This document shows, piece after piece, positions 53,801 through 61,990 of a DNA stretch of 64,000 nucleotides (its first letter is position 1; each line of letters starts with the position of its first letter). The DNA is taken from contig CAVSDD010000007.1 in NCBI GenBank assembly GCA_963726795.1, forward strand, positions 318,997 to 382,996, read 5' to 3'. Position numbers and translations under genes: made by a program. Source of the DNA: Hyphomicrobium_A sp963726795. GTDB taxonomy: Bacteria; Pseudomonadota; Alphaproteobacteria; Rhizobiales; Hyphomicrobiaceae. The notes beneath the pieces were generated by a model that saw nothing but the letters and a program-made list of their open reading frames with translations, ran no database searches and had not been told where the DNA came from.

Positions 53801-53962
53801 TTGCCGATCATGTGGAGCACGGGTACCGGCTCGGAGATCATGCAGCGAATCGCTGTCCCGATGATCGGCGGCATGGTCTCGTCCACGCTGCTGACGCTCG
53901 TTGTGATCCCGGCGATCTATGGTGTGGTGAAAGGCTGGAGGCTGCCTGCTACGGCTGCCTGA
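50840..53962 (+). CDS. cusA: Heavy-metal RND efflux pump CusA
   Basis: 1040 residues, the normal size, and intact. Twelve membrane helices in two repeats with large periplasmic loops. GGIAIAIGAMIDAAIVMIEN near residue 395 is the monovalent-metal (CusA/SilA) version of the RND motif, unlike the VDG of CzcA. Its periplasmic cleft includes methionines (LIQEMDRALQFPGVSNAWTM). It exports Cu(I) or Ag(I) with CusB. It ends 18 bases from the convergent lipoprotein gene. Confidence 0.93.
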   Translation: MIARLIAWSARNLLLVLIATAFIVMAGFWALIHLPLDAIPDLSDTQVIVYTEFPGQAPQVVEDQVTYPLTTSMLTVPRSKVVRGFSFFGVSFVYIIFEDGTDIYWARSRVLEYLNATAKRLPAGVTPTLGPDASGVGWVYQYAVLGKNASLADLRSLQDWEIRFGLSKAQGVAEVASIGGFVKQYSVVVDPSRMRTLGITLEKVRQVIRDSNMDVGGRTLELAEHEFMVRGRGYLKGTSDLEKIVVKMEGGTPVLLKDIARVEIGPDERRGIAELNGEGEVASGIALQRSGANALNVIDNVKQRLKEIAPSLPEGTEVVTVYDRSELIHRAIATLKSTLFEESVVVALVCMIFLLHVRSALVAILMLPVGILMSFLAMKLLGIGSNIMSLGGIAIAIGAMIDAAIVMIENAHKHLERAPPGKPRLEILIEAASEVGPALFFSLLIITVSFLPIFTLESQEGRLFGPLAFTKTFAMASAAILSVTLVPALMVIFVRGRIVPESKNPLNRGLIAIYRPVIRGVLRAKTLTIALALLILGVSVWPVLHVGSEFMPNLNEGTLLYMPTTLPGLSVTKSAELLQTQDRIIRTFPEVASVYGKAGRAQTATDPAPLEMFETIINLKPKEEWRPGLGVDGLIQEMDRALQFPGVSNAWTMPIKARIDMLSTGIRTPVGVKVIGKNLAEMETIARQVEIALKGVPGTTSAYAERAGGGYYLEVIPDRSRMARYGLMISDVQSVVTTALGAEPITTTVEGRERYTVAVRYPRDLRSDPQSLAKDVLVALPGGGTVPLGEVAGIKLSQGATSIRTENAQLAIYVYVDIRGRDLGSYVADAKKAVQRQVKMPPGTYLVWSGQFEYLERAEARMMLVVPLTLMIIFLLLYLNFRRITETLIVMLSLPFALVGGMWLMWGLGFNMSVAVAVGFIALAGVAAETGVVMLIYLDHAAEEIRARCRQEGRPYSKADLYQAIMVGAVERVRPKMMTVVAIMAGLLPIMWSTGTGSEIMQRIAVPMIGGMVSSTLLTLVVIPAIYGVVKGWRLPATAA

Positions 53963-53980
53963 GTTGCGCGGCCAGCCGCA

Positions 53981-54256
53981 TCAAAGCTCGACCCGCTGGC
54001 GCGCCCGCGCTTCTGCTGCCTTATAGCAATCCCGCTCCGCTTCGAGCCTGGCGATCTCGAGCAGGTTCGGGTCGGCGCGCTCGACAAGCGCGGCCGAGAC
54101 CTTCGAGCGCCGCTCGAAGCTGGCAAAGTTGCAGCTGGGCGCAGCGGTTGCGCTGACGACCTCAGTCTTCCAATCCTCGTTCTCGCAGGCGCAGCCGCCG
54201 AGCGCGGCAAGCGCAACGAATACGAGCAATCGTGCGGTGAAGGTTGATGTCGACAT
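53981..54256 (-). CDS. Small lipoprotein
   Basis: 91 residues from ATG 54256 (MSTSTFTARLLVFVALAALG). The lipobox LGGC puts Cys at about residue 22, so it is lipidated and probably in the outer membrane. The mature part (NEDWKTEVVSATAAPSCNFA, SFERRSKVSAALVERADPNL, RLEAERDCYKAAEARARQRV) is helical with two more Cys that may form a disulfide. No recognised family. Upstream on the same strand lies the Sel1-like gene, 35 bases away. Confidence 0.7.
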   Translation of the reverse strand: MSTSTFTARLLVFVALAALGGCACENEDWKTEVVSATAAPSCNFASFERRSKVSAALVERADPNLLEIARLEAERDCYKAAEARARQRVEL

Positions 54257-54291
54257 GGCCGAACGGTGGGGTGCAGCGGTCTTCAGGGTCA

Positions 54292-55404
54292 TTATCGGCG
54301 AGGCTCTTGCTGGAGTTGTGCAAGCTCGAGAGCGCGCCGATACCATTGGCGCGCGCGCATCGGATCTCCCGCCAGGTTCAGCCCAGCTTTTGCGAGGCTG
54401 ACGCCGTCGTAGGTGTTGCCCAGCGCGAGCGCCGCTTCGGGCATTCCCATTTTCGCCGCCTGCGCGAACCGCTGGCGCGCCGCGTCGAGCTCGCCTTTCG
54501 CGAAAAGCTCTTCGCCTTGCCGCAGGGCTGAGCTCGCCACGTCGGAGCCTGCCCCGACGTTGTTAGACGCTTTGACAACTTGAGCGGTCGAATCCCAAGA
54601 CGGAGACTGTGGCTCAATGGGCGCGGGTTTGGCTTGGGGTGTCGGCTCGGATTGCGGCTTGGGGACGGGTTGCTTGGTTTCCGCTTGCACTGTCTGCTGG
54701 GGAACCGGCGTCGCAGCAATCGCAGCCGCGGCAGCGGTTCGCGCCATGCGCGCAAGCTCCTCCTGCGATGATCTATTTGCGTTCTCTGCGGCAGCGCGCG
54801 CGGTGCGCTCGGTCACCAATGCGGCATTCGCTTCGGCGGTGGCGCGCTCTGCTGTCTCGCGGTTGCCGGTCTGCACTGCGAGTTCAGCGGTGAGACGTTC
54901 GACCTTTTCTTCTGCCGCCACGCGCGCTTCATGCTCAGTTGCGAGCTGCTGTTGCGCCTCGCGTGCGGCTCGATCGAACCCTGCACGCGCCTCCTCGGCC
55001 TGGGTCGCTTGGTCAGGCGACGGCTGGACTGAGGGCGTCTGGACGGGCTCGGTCGCTTGCCGAGCTTCGTCAGGCGTGTCCGCCGTGGTCTCCGCCGCTG
55101 TCTGGGTCACGTCCGGTAGACTGGCCGAGGCTCGGACCTGAATGAGCGCAACCGCAATCACGATGGTCGAAAAGCCGACACCGGCAACGACGGCACGTTT
55201 TCTCTTGCTCGTTGCCGCCCAGGTTCCGGCGAACCGATCGCCTCGCGACAGGATCAGGGCATTTGCAGGAGAAGGCGTAGAAGATGCTTTTTCATCGGGC
55301 GTGGCGGGCGTCGCGGCAGGCTCTGCATTTTTGCGGCGCCCATAGGCCGTTCCCATCCATTCGAGCACTTCCCCCTGCCCTGTGGTCTCCCCCGAATCCT
55401 GCAT
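54292..55404 (-). CDS. Membrane-anchored coiled-coil protein with Sel1-like C-terminus
   Basis: 370 residues. One membrane helix at about 70-90 (VVAGVGFSTIVIAVALIQV) separates a short cytoplasmic part from a long Ala/Glu/Arg-rich coiled coil (about 135-225: AREAQQQLATEHEARVAAEE). Then come a Pro/Gln-rich linker and a tail with two helical Sel1-like units, LRQGEELFAKGELDAARQRF and GMPEAALALGNTYDGVSLAK. Similar proteins are widespread in Rhizobiales near envelope genes; function unknown, possibly protein scaffolding in the periplasm. Confidence 0.65.
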   Translation of the reverse strand: MQDSGETTGQGEVLEWMGTAYGRRKNAEPAATPATPDEKASSTPSPANALILSRGDRFAGTWAATSKRKRAVVAGVGFSTIVIAVALIQVRASASLPDVTQTAAETTADTPDEARQATEPVQTPSVQPSPDQATQAEEARAGFDRAAREAQQQLATEHEARVAAEEKVERLTAELAVQTGNRETAERATAEANAALVTERTARAAAENANRSSQEELARMARTAAAAAIAATPVPQQTVQAETKQPVPKPQSEPTPQAKPAPIEPQSPSWDSTAQVVKASNNVGAGSDVASSALRQGEELFAKGELDAARQRFAQAAKMGMPEAALALGNTYDGVSLAKAGLNLAGDPMRARQWYRRALELAQLQQEPRR

Positions 55405-55538
55405 AGAACGCCCCTAACGCGTAACACTTGGAAGAACTTCCCCGGCTTTGATGCCTATGCAACGAACATGTCGGTATTCTGCCGAGATATGGCCCATGCA
55501 ATGGCGTCATGAGCCAAAATGAGCACAAGGCAACGCTT

Positions 55539-55823
55539 TCAGTTGGCGCTCACAAGCGGGAGGTCGGCGGCTTTTATGCAGACCGTCCCGTCGAGCTCGA
55601 CATGGCCTCGGTCGTACTTGTCGCTCGCCATTTGCTCGAAGCGCCTGCGATATCTCTTGAACCGGCGGAAGTGCGCGCCGGTACTGGTCACGGGCTCGAT
55701 GTCCTCGAGTGCTGCATTTGAAACCAGCACGACGACAGTCTTCGTCCCGTCCTTCATGACGAAGCTCACGGTCTTGAAAGCGTTGTCTGGAATCGCTGGT
55801 ATCGCGGCCGGCATCAGCGGCAT
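55539..55823 (-). CDS. DUF1488-like small protein
   Basis: 94 residues from ATG 55823 with GGGGGAAA upstream. The motif VSFVMKDGTKTVVVLVSNAA followed by LEDIEPVTSTG and AHFRRFKRYRRRFEQMASDK, then a closing DGTVCIKAADL, fits DUF1488: a short alpha/beta domain with a VS-x-AL turn and an RxxIE-like helix. Function unknown. No signal. Confidence 0.6.
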   Translation of the reverse strand: MPLMPAAIPAIPDNAFKTVSFVMKDGTKTVVVLVSNAALEDIEPVTSTGAHFRRFKRYRRRFEQMASDKYDRGHVELDGTVCIKAADLPLVSAN

Positions 55824-55975
55824 TGGCGTTTCCCCCTGTTGAGTTTGCAAACCCCCGCAAACGAAACACGCAAGACGCCTCGATGAGAAAGATGCCTTTC
55901 AATTACGAAAAAACGATGTCCGAGTTCTGCTCGATCGAGCTGAAAGCGGCGGTTTCATCGGCCGCATAAATTCGC

Positions 55976-56311
55976 TCAGGCGCGGCTGCTCGCGGGACGC
56001 GATGCGGCTCCCGTCGACATCCAGCTTGTTTTTTTCCGCGGTGCCGATTTGCGCATTTGAGCTTCCAATGCCTTCGCCGCCACGCTCGACGCCACGCATG
56101 AGACAAGGCAGCGGATCGTCGCCAAACCCTCCAACCCATCTTGGAAGTCGATTTGAACGCCGAAGGTGTCCTCGATGTCGAGGAAGATCATCGGCAAATC
56201 GAGCTGATCGATCGCGAGCTCGCTCAGCAGCGTGCGGCTTCCGACACCCGCGGCCGGGTTGGCCATGTATCTGCGAAGTATGGTGACAATTTTTGGGGTC
56301 AGCTCTTGCAT
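55976..56311 (-). CDS. Acyl-carrier-protein-like protein lacking the attachment serine
   Basis: About 111 residues from ATG 56311 (MQELTPKIVTILRRYMANPA). The four-helix ACP pattern is clear, but the site that should read DSLD reads IDQLDLP, with Gln in place of the phosphopantetheine-bearing Ser. The next helix LPMIFLDIEDTFGVQIDF is conserved in acidic character. The C-terminal 30 residues are basic and unlike ACP, and a second frame continues there, so a frameshift near 56040 is possible. It may bind ACP partners without carrying acyl chains. Confidence 0.55.
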   Translation of the reverse strand: MQELTPKIVTILRRYMANPAAGVGSRTLLSELAIDQLDLPMIFLDIEDTFGVQIDFQDGLEGLATIRCLVSCVASSVAAKALEAQMRKSAPRKKTSWMSTGAASRPASSRA

Positions 56312-56458
56312 GACACTGGCCTTGCGCTGGCGGTTGCAGTCCGATCTCCCCAACCTATAAGCCCCATGCCGCACCTGCGGTTCCCAAAGGAACACCGGCC
56401 TAAAATAGCTCGAAATGTCGCGGAATCCGCCCCTTCCGCGCCGCCTGTGAGCGCCGGT

Positions 56459-58069
56459 TTATCGGCGAATAGCGGCAAGACGGCTTGCAACGTCGATGAT
56501 CTGCGCACTCTGCATTCTCTCGGAATAGAAAGCGAACTCATTACGTCCACCGGCCTTGGCTTGGTACATCGCCATGTCCGCATGCTTAAGAAGTGTATCA
56601 GCGTCGCTCCCATCTTCGGGATGCACGCTGATCCCTAGACTTGCCGTCACGCGCAGGCTCTTGCCGTCAATAACGTGCGGCTTGGAAATATCCCGCAGAA
56701 CCCGGCGCGCTATGACGGCAGCGTCCTCGTTGTCGGCGATGTCATTCAGAAGGATGACGAACTCGTCGCCGCCCAGCCGGCTAACGGTATCGCAATCACG
56801 AACGCACGCGCACAGACGCAGCGTGACCGACTGGAGAAGCTTGTCTCCGGTCGCATGCCCATGCCGGTCATTGATCGGCTTGAAGCCGTCGAGGTCGAGA
56901 AAAAGTACGGCGACCTTTTTCGATTGGCGGATTGCCAGCGCAATGGCCCGTTCCATGCGATCGTCGAGCAGACCGCGGTTGGGTAGGCCGGTGAGCACAT
57001 CGTGCTGCGCCGTGTGAACAAGTCGCTGCGTCGTCTCGCGCGCAGCACTGACGTCGCGGAAGACCGTCACGGCCCCCGCAATACGTCCGTCGCGGTCATG
57101 GATCGGCGCGACGGTATCTTCGATCGGGATCTCGGCGCCGTCACGGTGCACGAGCAGGGCATTGGTAGGCAATCGCGTCGTGTGACCGTTCTCTACCGCG
57201 CCTTGCATGCGATTGGACATCCCCTCCCCCGTCTCGCTGTCGACGATGTGGAAGATTTCCTTGAATGGGCGCCCAAGCGCCTCGTTCGCGGCGTACCCCG
57301 TCAGCAGCTCGGCGGGGCGATTGAGAAAGGTCACGTTCCCGTGCGTGTCGACGCGAATCACGCCGTCGGCAATCGACCCGAGCGTGACCTGCGCGAGCTC
57401 TTTCTCGACGTAAAGCTCCGCTTCGGCGCGCTGCCTCCGCTGGGTGTCCCGCACGGTTCCGATACCGGCGCTGACGGTAATGAGAAATCCGAGGCCGGTG
57501 CCGAACAACAGCACGCATTTGCTCAGCGCAACATCGCGTGCGGCGGTCGCCTGGCGGTCAGCGAGCAACTCGATCTCACGGGTCTTGAAGATATTGACCG
57601 CCGCCTGGAAATTCTCGTGGCCGGCCCGATTGTCATCTTCTTTCAGCATCGCGACGGCGGCATCGAGACCTTGCGACCGCCGCAGTCCGATGAGGTGCGC
57701 CGCGAACTCCAGGTTTTGTGCCGTCAACCGGGAAAGCGCCGGCACGCGCCCGCGCTGCTGGGGATTATCGCGGGTTAAAAGGTTCACTCGGGCCAAGTAC
57801 TTTTCGGCTCCGGCGATGGCAGCCTGATAGGGCTGCAAGTACGTGTCATCGCCGGTGAGCGCGAACCCGCGACTGCTCAACTCGACGACAGCGATCGAGG
57901 TGGCCAGCTGATCGAGATTGTCGAGAACCTCGTAGGTGTGCTGGACCCACCCGGCGCTCGCGCCGCTGACAATCAGCGCTCGATACGAAAAATAGCCGGC
58001 GACGAGCAGGATCGTGATCGCCGACAGGAACGCAGCCTGGATCTTGTATCGCGAGAAGAGCCTTTGCAT
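56459..58069 (-). CDS. CHASE3-PAS-GGDEF diguanylate cyclase
   Basis: 536 residues from ATG 58069 (MQRLFSRYKIQ). Two helices (about 12-30 and 190-212) bracket a periplasmic CHASE3 domain: GWVQHTYEVLDNLDQLATSI, ELSSRGFALTGDDTYLQPY. A PAS domain follows (GSIADGVIRVDTHGNVTFLN), then GGDEF with the intact active site SRLGGDEFVILL. The inhibitory site RxxD (RDCD) lies five residues before it, so c-di-GMP feedback is expected. It makes c-di-GMP in response to a periplasmic cue and could control exopolysaccharide output in trans. No EAL domain. Confidence 0.92.
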   Translation of the reverse strand: MQRLFSRYKIQAAFLSAITILLVAGYFSYRALIVSGASAGWVQHTYEVLDNLDQLATSIAVVELSSRGFALTGDDTYLQPYQAAIAGAEKYLARVNLLTRDNPQQRGRVPALSRLTAQNLEFAAHLIGLRRSQGLDAAVAMLKEDDNRAGHENFQAAVNIFKTREIELLADRQATAARDVALSKCVLLFGTGLGFLITVSAGIGTVRDTQRRQRAEAELYVEKELAQVTLGSIADGVIRVDTHGNVTFLNRPAELLTGYAANEALGRPFKEIFHIVDSETGEGMSNRMQGAVENGHTTRLPTNALLVHRDGAEIPIEDTVAPIHDRDGRIAGAVTVFRDVSAARETTQRLVHTAQHDVLTGLPNRGLLDDRMERAIALAIRQSKKVAVLFLDLDGFKPINDRHGHATGDKLLQSVTLRLCACVRDCDTVSRLGGDEFVILLNDIADNEDAAVIARRVLRDISKPHVIDGKSLRVTASLGISVHPEDGSDADTLLKHADMAMYQAKAGGRNEFAFYSERMQSAQIIDVASRLAAIRR

Positions 58070-58304
58070 GGGTCCGATGAACAGCAATTTGGCCGGTGCG
58101 CCCCGGCTTTCAATGCTTTGTACGGACGCTTTTCCTACGATTGATCGCCAGAAGTGCGCGCATATTTAGAGAATATCGACGGTCTTCCCGATGCCGGAAG
58201 CTTTCCGGAAATGGCGGTTAGCGAATTGAAGGTCGCTGTCAACTGAAGCGTTTGCTGCTTCATACTCGGAAAGACCCTGCCCGCCCGGGTTGGCGTCTGA
58301 AGCC

Positions 58305-58613
58305 TCAGGCGTGACGCTCTCCGTGATAGTGCGATCGTTTTGAGTTCTGGTGCCTTTCACGCTGTTGCGGTGGCGTGAGCGCCGGATCGCGCCGCCGCCA
58401 GGAGACAACCATCCCCAGGAATGCACCAGCGAGAGCTGCGAGAACACATATCGCAATCGTAGCAGTTGCAAACCCACTCGCGGCACCAAGCCCAAGGCTG
58501 AGGACGGTGGCTGCGATGTGCCGACGCAGGCCGCCAATCGGCCGAGTAATCAAATAGGACGCGCCGAACGCGACCACGAAAACGACGATTGGCGTTGCGA
58601 TCGAGAAGAGCAT
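58305..58613 (-). CDS. Small membrane protein
   Basis: 102 residues from ATG 58613 with GGAGGAAA six bases ahead, a strong ribosome site. Three hydrophobic segments (IATPIVVFVVAFGASYLI, HIAATVLSLGLGAASGFA, ATIAICVLAALAGAFLGMVV) are followed by a basic His/Arg/Gln-rich tail. No family recognised. Confidence 0.6.
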   Translation of the reverse strand: MLFSIATPIVVFVVAFGASYLITRPIGGLRRHIAATVLSLGLGAASGFATATIAICVLAALAGAFLGMVVSWRRRDPALTPPQQRERHQNSKRSHYHGERHA

Positions 58614-58784
58614 CAGTTTCCTCCGTTGCAGCGATCACGCGCACTCTGTCAAATCGCCTTGCGATGGTAGGCTCTTGCCTCCTGGCCAACCACGCGTTGA
58701 ACGCATCGGTCGCCGTCCTCGCCCTGCACACGGACATGCCTCGAGCAGATACTCGGCAATAGGCTTTCGCCCACCTTCTTGCTC

Positions 58785-60782
58785 TTAGTGCGCGTCTGGG
58801 TCCTGACTGTTCGCCGATGGTGCTTTTGCATCAGCGGGGAGCCGGTTCAAGCTGGCCGTGGACGGGCCCAATACCTCATCCAGGAAGGTGGCGTGTTCGC
58901 GCACGAAGCGGCCCCGAAGATGGCTGCCATCCTTGTAGATCGGTGAACCATCGGGAAGCTGGCCGGTGCAGACGGTCGCATCGCAAAGGGAGGCCATTGG
59001 ATCAATAACCCGCGCACCGGCATCATGGGCGGCGTCGACCAGGTTGCGCCGGATCGCGTCGGTTAGCGGGTCAAGTTCAGAGCGGCTGATCAACAGGGGT
59101 CGCAACGCGGCCGCTCCAGTCCATGATCGTTGCAAATTCCCGACTGGTCCCAGTTGGGTACCAGTCGGGATACCGAGGACGAGCCAGGCGGGTTTCCCAC
59201 GAGAAGTAAAGGCGCGCATCATTTCGGAAAGTCCGCCGAATGCGGCGTCCCATCCTGGCGAGCCACGCACTATCGCCATTCCTTTGAACTTGCGCGCAGG
59301 ATCGTGGAAGTAAGCCGACCAGTTTGCCGCAACGACGATCGCACTGATGTCGGCGGATCGAGCGAGCTCAGTTACCTGTTCGCCAAATCCGGCGCACCTG
59401 CCGTTTACGTCCACGTTCATCCCGGGGATTGGAAGGCATCCGCCTGCCGTCACGAACAAAACTGGACGTTGCGCGCCGCGGTCGCGCAACACGAATTGAA
59501 GGCGCGCCCAATACTGCTCGGCGTTGCTATCACCAACCACAAGCAAGGTGTCCGCGCCCTTACCCGCGCTATGGTACCAGGCATTTCCGACCACGCGGTC
59601 CAACACTAGACCGTCACCAAATCCCCAGTCGGAAAACGCAAGATCGATGTCTCGATAGACGGCGTCGTGCAATCGGGGTGCAAATTTGTCTCGATAAATT
59701 GCAGATCCGACGATTCCGACAAGTACGGTCACCATGACCAGGACGGGTGAGACGAACGCGGCTCCCGAGCGGCGCACGGGGCGCTCGACAAAAGTATAGG
59801 TCGCGGCGGCCAGCACCAGTGACAAAACTACAATCGTCGAGATGACGACGGGATTGGTGCCCTGCCCGAGGATGTGCGCAAAGGATAGGAGCGGCCAGTG
59901 CCATAGGTAGAGCGGATAGCTGATCAGGCCGATGTACACGATTGCCGGATGGCCCAATGCAAACCGGTTGATCGCAGATCCCGGTCCGGCCGCAATGATA
60001 AACGCCGCACCCAACGTGGGGATGAGAGCGTAGATGCCCGGAAAACGTTCTTGGTCAGCAAGGAAGAAAACGGTGCCCACGATCAAAAGCAACCCTACCG
60101 AAGAGAGCAGCGTCGCAGTTCGCGTTCTATCGGCCGGCCAGCGAGCCGCCGTGATTGCGAGCAACGAGCCTAAGCCGAGCTCCCAAACTCGGTACTGCGG
60201 ATGATAGAACGCCGACCCGTGGTTTCTGCTCAGCGTGTAGAGGCCCCAGCTGAACGACGCGATCATGAGCCCTGCAACGATCAAAGCTAGTGACCTGCGG
60301 TCACGCACGAGCAGCAGCAGGATGGGCCACACGATGTAGAATTGTTCCTCTACGGAGAGCGACCACAGGTGCAACAATGGCTTTTCGTCAGCCGCTGCGT
60401 CGAAGTAGCCGAGTTCGCGATTGAGCATGAAGTTCGTGTAGTAGGCGGTCCCCGTGAAGATGTGTTTTCCCAAGTTCTGAAACTCGTGCGGCAGCAGATA
60501 GAACCATCCCAGGAGACCCGTTGCGATCAGCACCAGCGAAAACGTCGGAAAAAGACGGCGGATACGACGCGCGTAGAAGTGCCAGACGGAGAAGGCGCCA
60601 GCATCGCGCTCGCGCAAAATGACACTCGTGATCACGAACCCCGAGATTACGAAGAAGACGTCTACACCGATGTACCCCCCGCGAGCGAAGCTCGGCGCAG
60701 CGTGGTAGCCGACGACGGCCAGCACCGCGATCGCTCGCAGCCCATCAACGTCGGACCGGTAGTTGGTGGGAGCGGCGGTCAT
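58785..60782 (-). CDS. OafA/YrhL-type acyltransferase with C-terminal SGNH domain
   Basis: 665 residues. It begins NYRSDVDGLRAIAVLAVVGY and HAAPSFARGGYIGVDVFFVI, the acyltransferase-3 family opening, with ten membrane helices to about residue 365. FYARRIRRLFPTFSLVLIA contains the conserved RRxxRI-type motif. The periplasmic C-terminus is SGNH-like: LLVVGDSNAEQYW (the GDS serine) and YKDGSHLRGRF (the SxH end). Such two-domain enzymes move acetyl groups across the membrane and onto surface polysaccharide or peptidoglycan. A plausible O-acetylase for the glycan of this window, though encoded 17 kb away. Confidence 0.9.
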   Translation of the reverse strand: MTAAPTNYRSDVDGLRAIAVLAVVGYHAAPSFARGGYIGVDVFFVISGFVITSVILRERDAGAFSVWHFYARRIRRLFPTFSLVLIATGLLGWFYLLPHEFQNLGKHIFTGTAYYTNFMLNRELGYFDAAADEKPLLHLWSLSVEEQFYIVWPILLLLVRDRRSLALIVAGLMIASFSWGLYTLSRNHGSAFYHPQYRVWELGLGSLLAITAARWPADRTRTATLLSSVGLLLIVGTVFFLADQERFPGIYALIPTLGAAFIIAAGPGSAINRFALGHPAIVYIGLISYPLYLWHWPLLSFAHILGQGTNPVVISTIVVLSLVLAAATYTFVERPVRRSGAAFVSPVLVMVTVLVGIVGSAIYRDKFAPRLHDAVYRDIDLAFSDWGFGDGLVLDRVVGNAWYHSAGKGADTLLVVGDSNAEQYWARLQFVLRDRGAQRPVLFVTAGGCLPIPGMNVDVNGRCAGFGEQVTELARSADISAIVVAANWSAYFHDPARKFKGMAIVRGSPGWDAAFGGLSEMMRAFTSRGKPAWLVLGIPTGTQLGPVGNLQRSWTGAAALRPLLISRSELDPLTDAIRRNLVDAAHDAGARVIDPMASLCDATVCTGQLPDGSPIYKDGSHLRGRFVREHATFLDEVLGPSTASLNRLPADAKAPSANSQDPDAH

Positions 60783-60964
60783 TGAACCTGCGATCCGTGG
60801 GCAGGTTCTTGCATAGACCGGACTGGCTGAGTCGCGAGGGCGATTACCGTCGTATCCCCAATTGCGCCTCCGGCTGCGCCGTTGAGCTCAAGAAGCCCGA
60901 CATTGCTCATCCACGCTCAAGTGGATAACGTGACGGCTGCAGGCGATCGTATAGTGAGGGTTTA

Positions 60965-61327
60965 ATGACCGGCGGCGTTGGATTTTGGCTCGGCGTCGCT
61001 ATCGGACTCCTGAGCGCCATCGTCAGCCGGCTCAATTTGCTCGACGTCTTCAAGCCCCGTCTCAACGGAGGCTGGTGGTCGCGAACCTTCAGCGGCGATC
61101 CAGACTTCGCCAAGACCGCTGTCAAACTCGTTGCGCTCCCGGCGCTCTGGTTTGGCGGCGCTGTCCTGGCCTCCGCCGTGGGCCTCATCGATTGGAAGAC
61201 GCAGATGCCGAGCTACGGCGCGGGTGCAGCCATGACCTACTGCGCTCTGTTCGGGCTGATGTACCTCCGGCTTGCAATCCGTACCTGGAACGCAATCGGC
61301 GCATCACCAACATCGGCTTCAGCATGA
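60965..61327 (+). CDS. Hypothetical membrane protein
   Basis: 120 residues (MTGGVGFWLGVAIGLLSAIV). Three hydrophobic segments, and a WWSRTFSGDPDFAKTAVKLV loop between the first two. Its stop overlaps the next ATG (ATGA), so the two small membrane proteins are co-translated and may form a pair. No family recognised. Confidence 0.55.
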   Translation: MTGGVGFWLGVAIGLLSAIVSRLNLLDVFKPRLNGGWWSRTFSGDPDFAKTAVKLVALPALWFGGAVLASAVGLIDWKTQMPSYGAGAAMTYCALFGLMYLRLAIRTWNAIGASPTSASA

Positions 61328-61722
61328 CACAAATTCAGATCGCATTCCTGCTGACGGCTATGTTGACCGGCTTCACAGGCTTCACCGTACTGCTCGTCGG
61401 GTTCCGTATTGTACACACGGAGAATGTGCACTTTCGCAGCACTTGGGGACCTCGCGTCGGCGCGGCGAACAACTTGGCTTTCGGCTCTGCTGCGCTCGCA
61501 CTGCTTTCTCTAATCGCGATCGCTATGATTCAAGGGATGAACCCAGAGGACGCCAGCTGTGTACTTGGCGGTTTCACAGTGGGTCTTGCGATCGCAGTGC
61601 TGGTTCGCTGGCTTGCAGGGACGCGTGTCGTTTGCGCGTCATCTCGCACTATCCTCGATGCGTTTCCCGTGGCGTTGGCAAGCGACGCGCAAGAACCGGC
61701 GGTGGAGACCGCCCACCTCTAA
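61324..61722 (+). CDS. Hypothetical membrane protein coupled to the preceding gene
   Basis: 132 residues from ATG 61324 (MTQIQIAFLLTAMLTGFTGF). Three helices and a short basic loop (VRWLAGTRVVCASSRTILDA). The overlap with the previous stop decides the start. No known family. Both proteins could be subunits of one small complex. Confidence 0.5.
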   Translation: MTQIQIAFLLTAMLTGFTGFTVLLVGFRIVHTENVHFRSTWGPRVGAANNLAFGSAALALLSLIAIAMIQGMNPEDASCVLGGFTVGLAIAVLVRWLAGTRVVCASSRTILDAFPVALASDAQEPAVETAHL

Positions 61723-61804
61723 GCGCCGCCGACGCGACTACGCACAGCGGCCGCTTTCTGGGCGGACCTGGATCTCGAGATATCCCTTGTCAGATCGGAC
61801 GTTG

Positions 61805-61990
61805 CTATCGGCCATCGCCACTGCCGATGGGCCCGCCGCAGTTCCGGAAGCCGGCAGTTACGCAATCAAGCAGGGCAACGTTCCGGCCGATGCTCAAAAA
61901 TAGCAGCGTTCCACCCACCACCAGCACCAACAATAAAATTAGGGCGGCCTGATTTTGCCTGCCGCGTCTACGGGTCGCTTGTTCGTCCAT
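61805..61990 (-). CDS. Hypothetical 61-residue single-helix membrane protein
   Basis: MDEQATRRRGRQNQAALILL continues LVLVVGGTLLFLSIGRNVAL: a basic cytoplasmic N-terminus and one membrane helix, then a short Cys-containing tail (LDCVTAGFRNCGGP). Its ATG lies inside the last codons of the SDR-fusion gene upstream (overlap of 23 bases), which suggests co-translation. No known family. Confidence 0.5.
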   Translation of the reverse strand: MDEQATRRRGRQNQAALILLLVLVVGGTLLFLSIGRNVALLDCVTAGFRNCGGPIGSGDGR

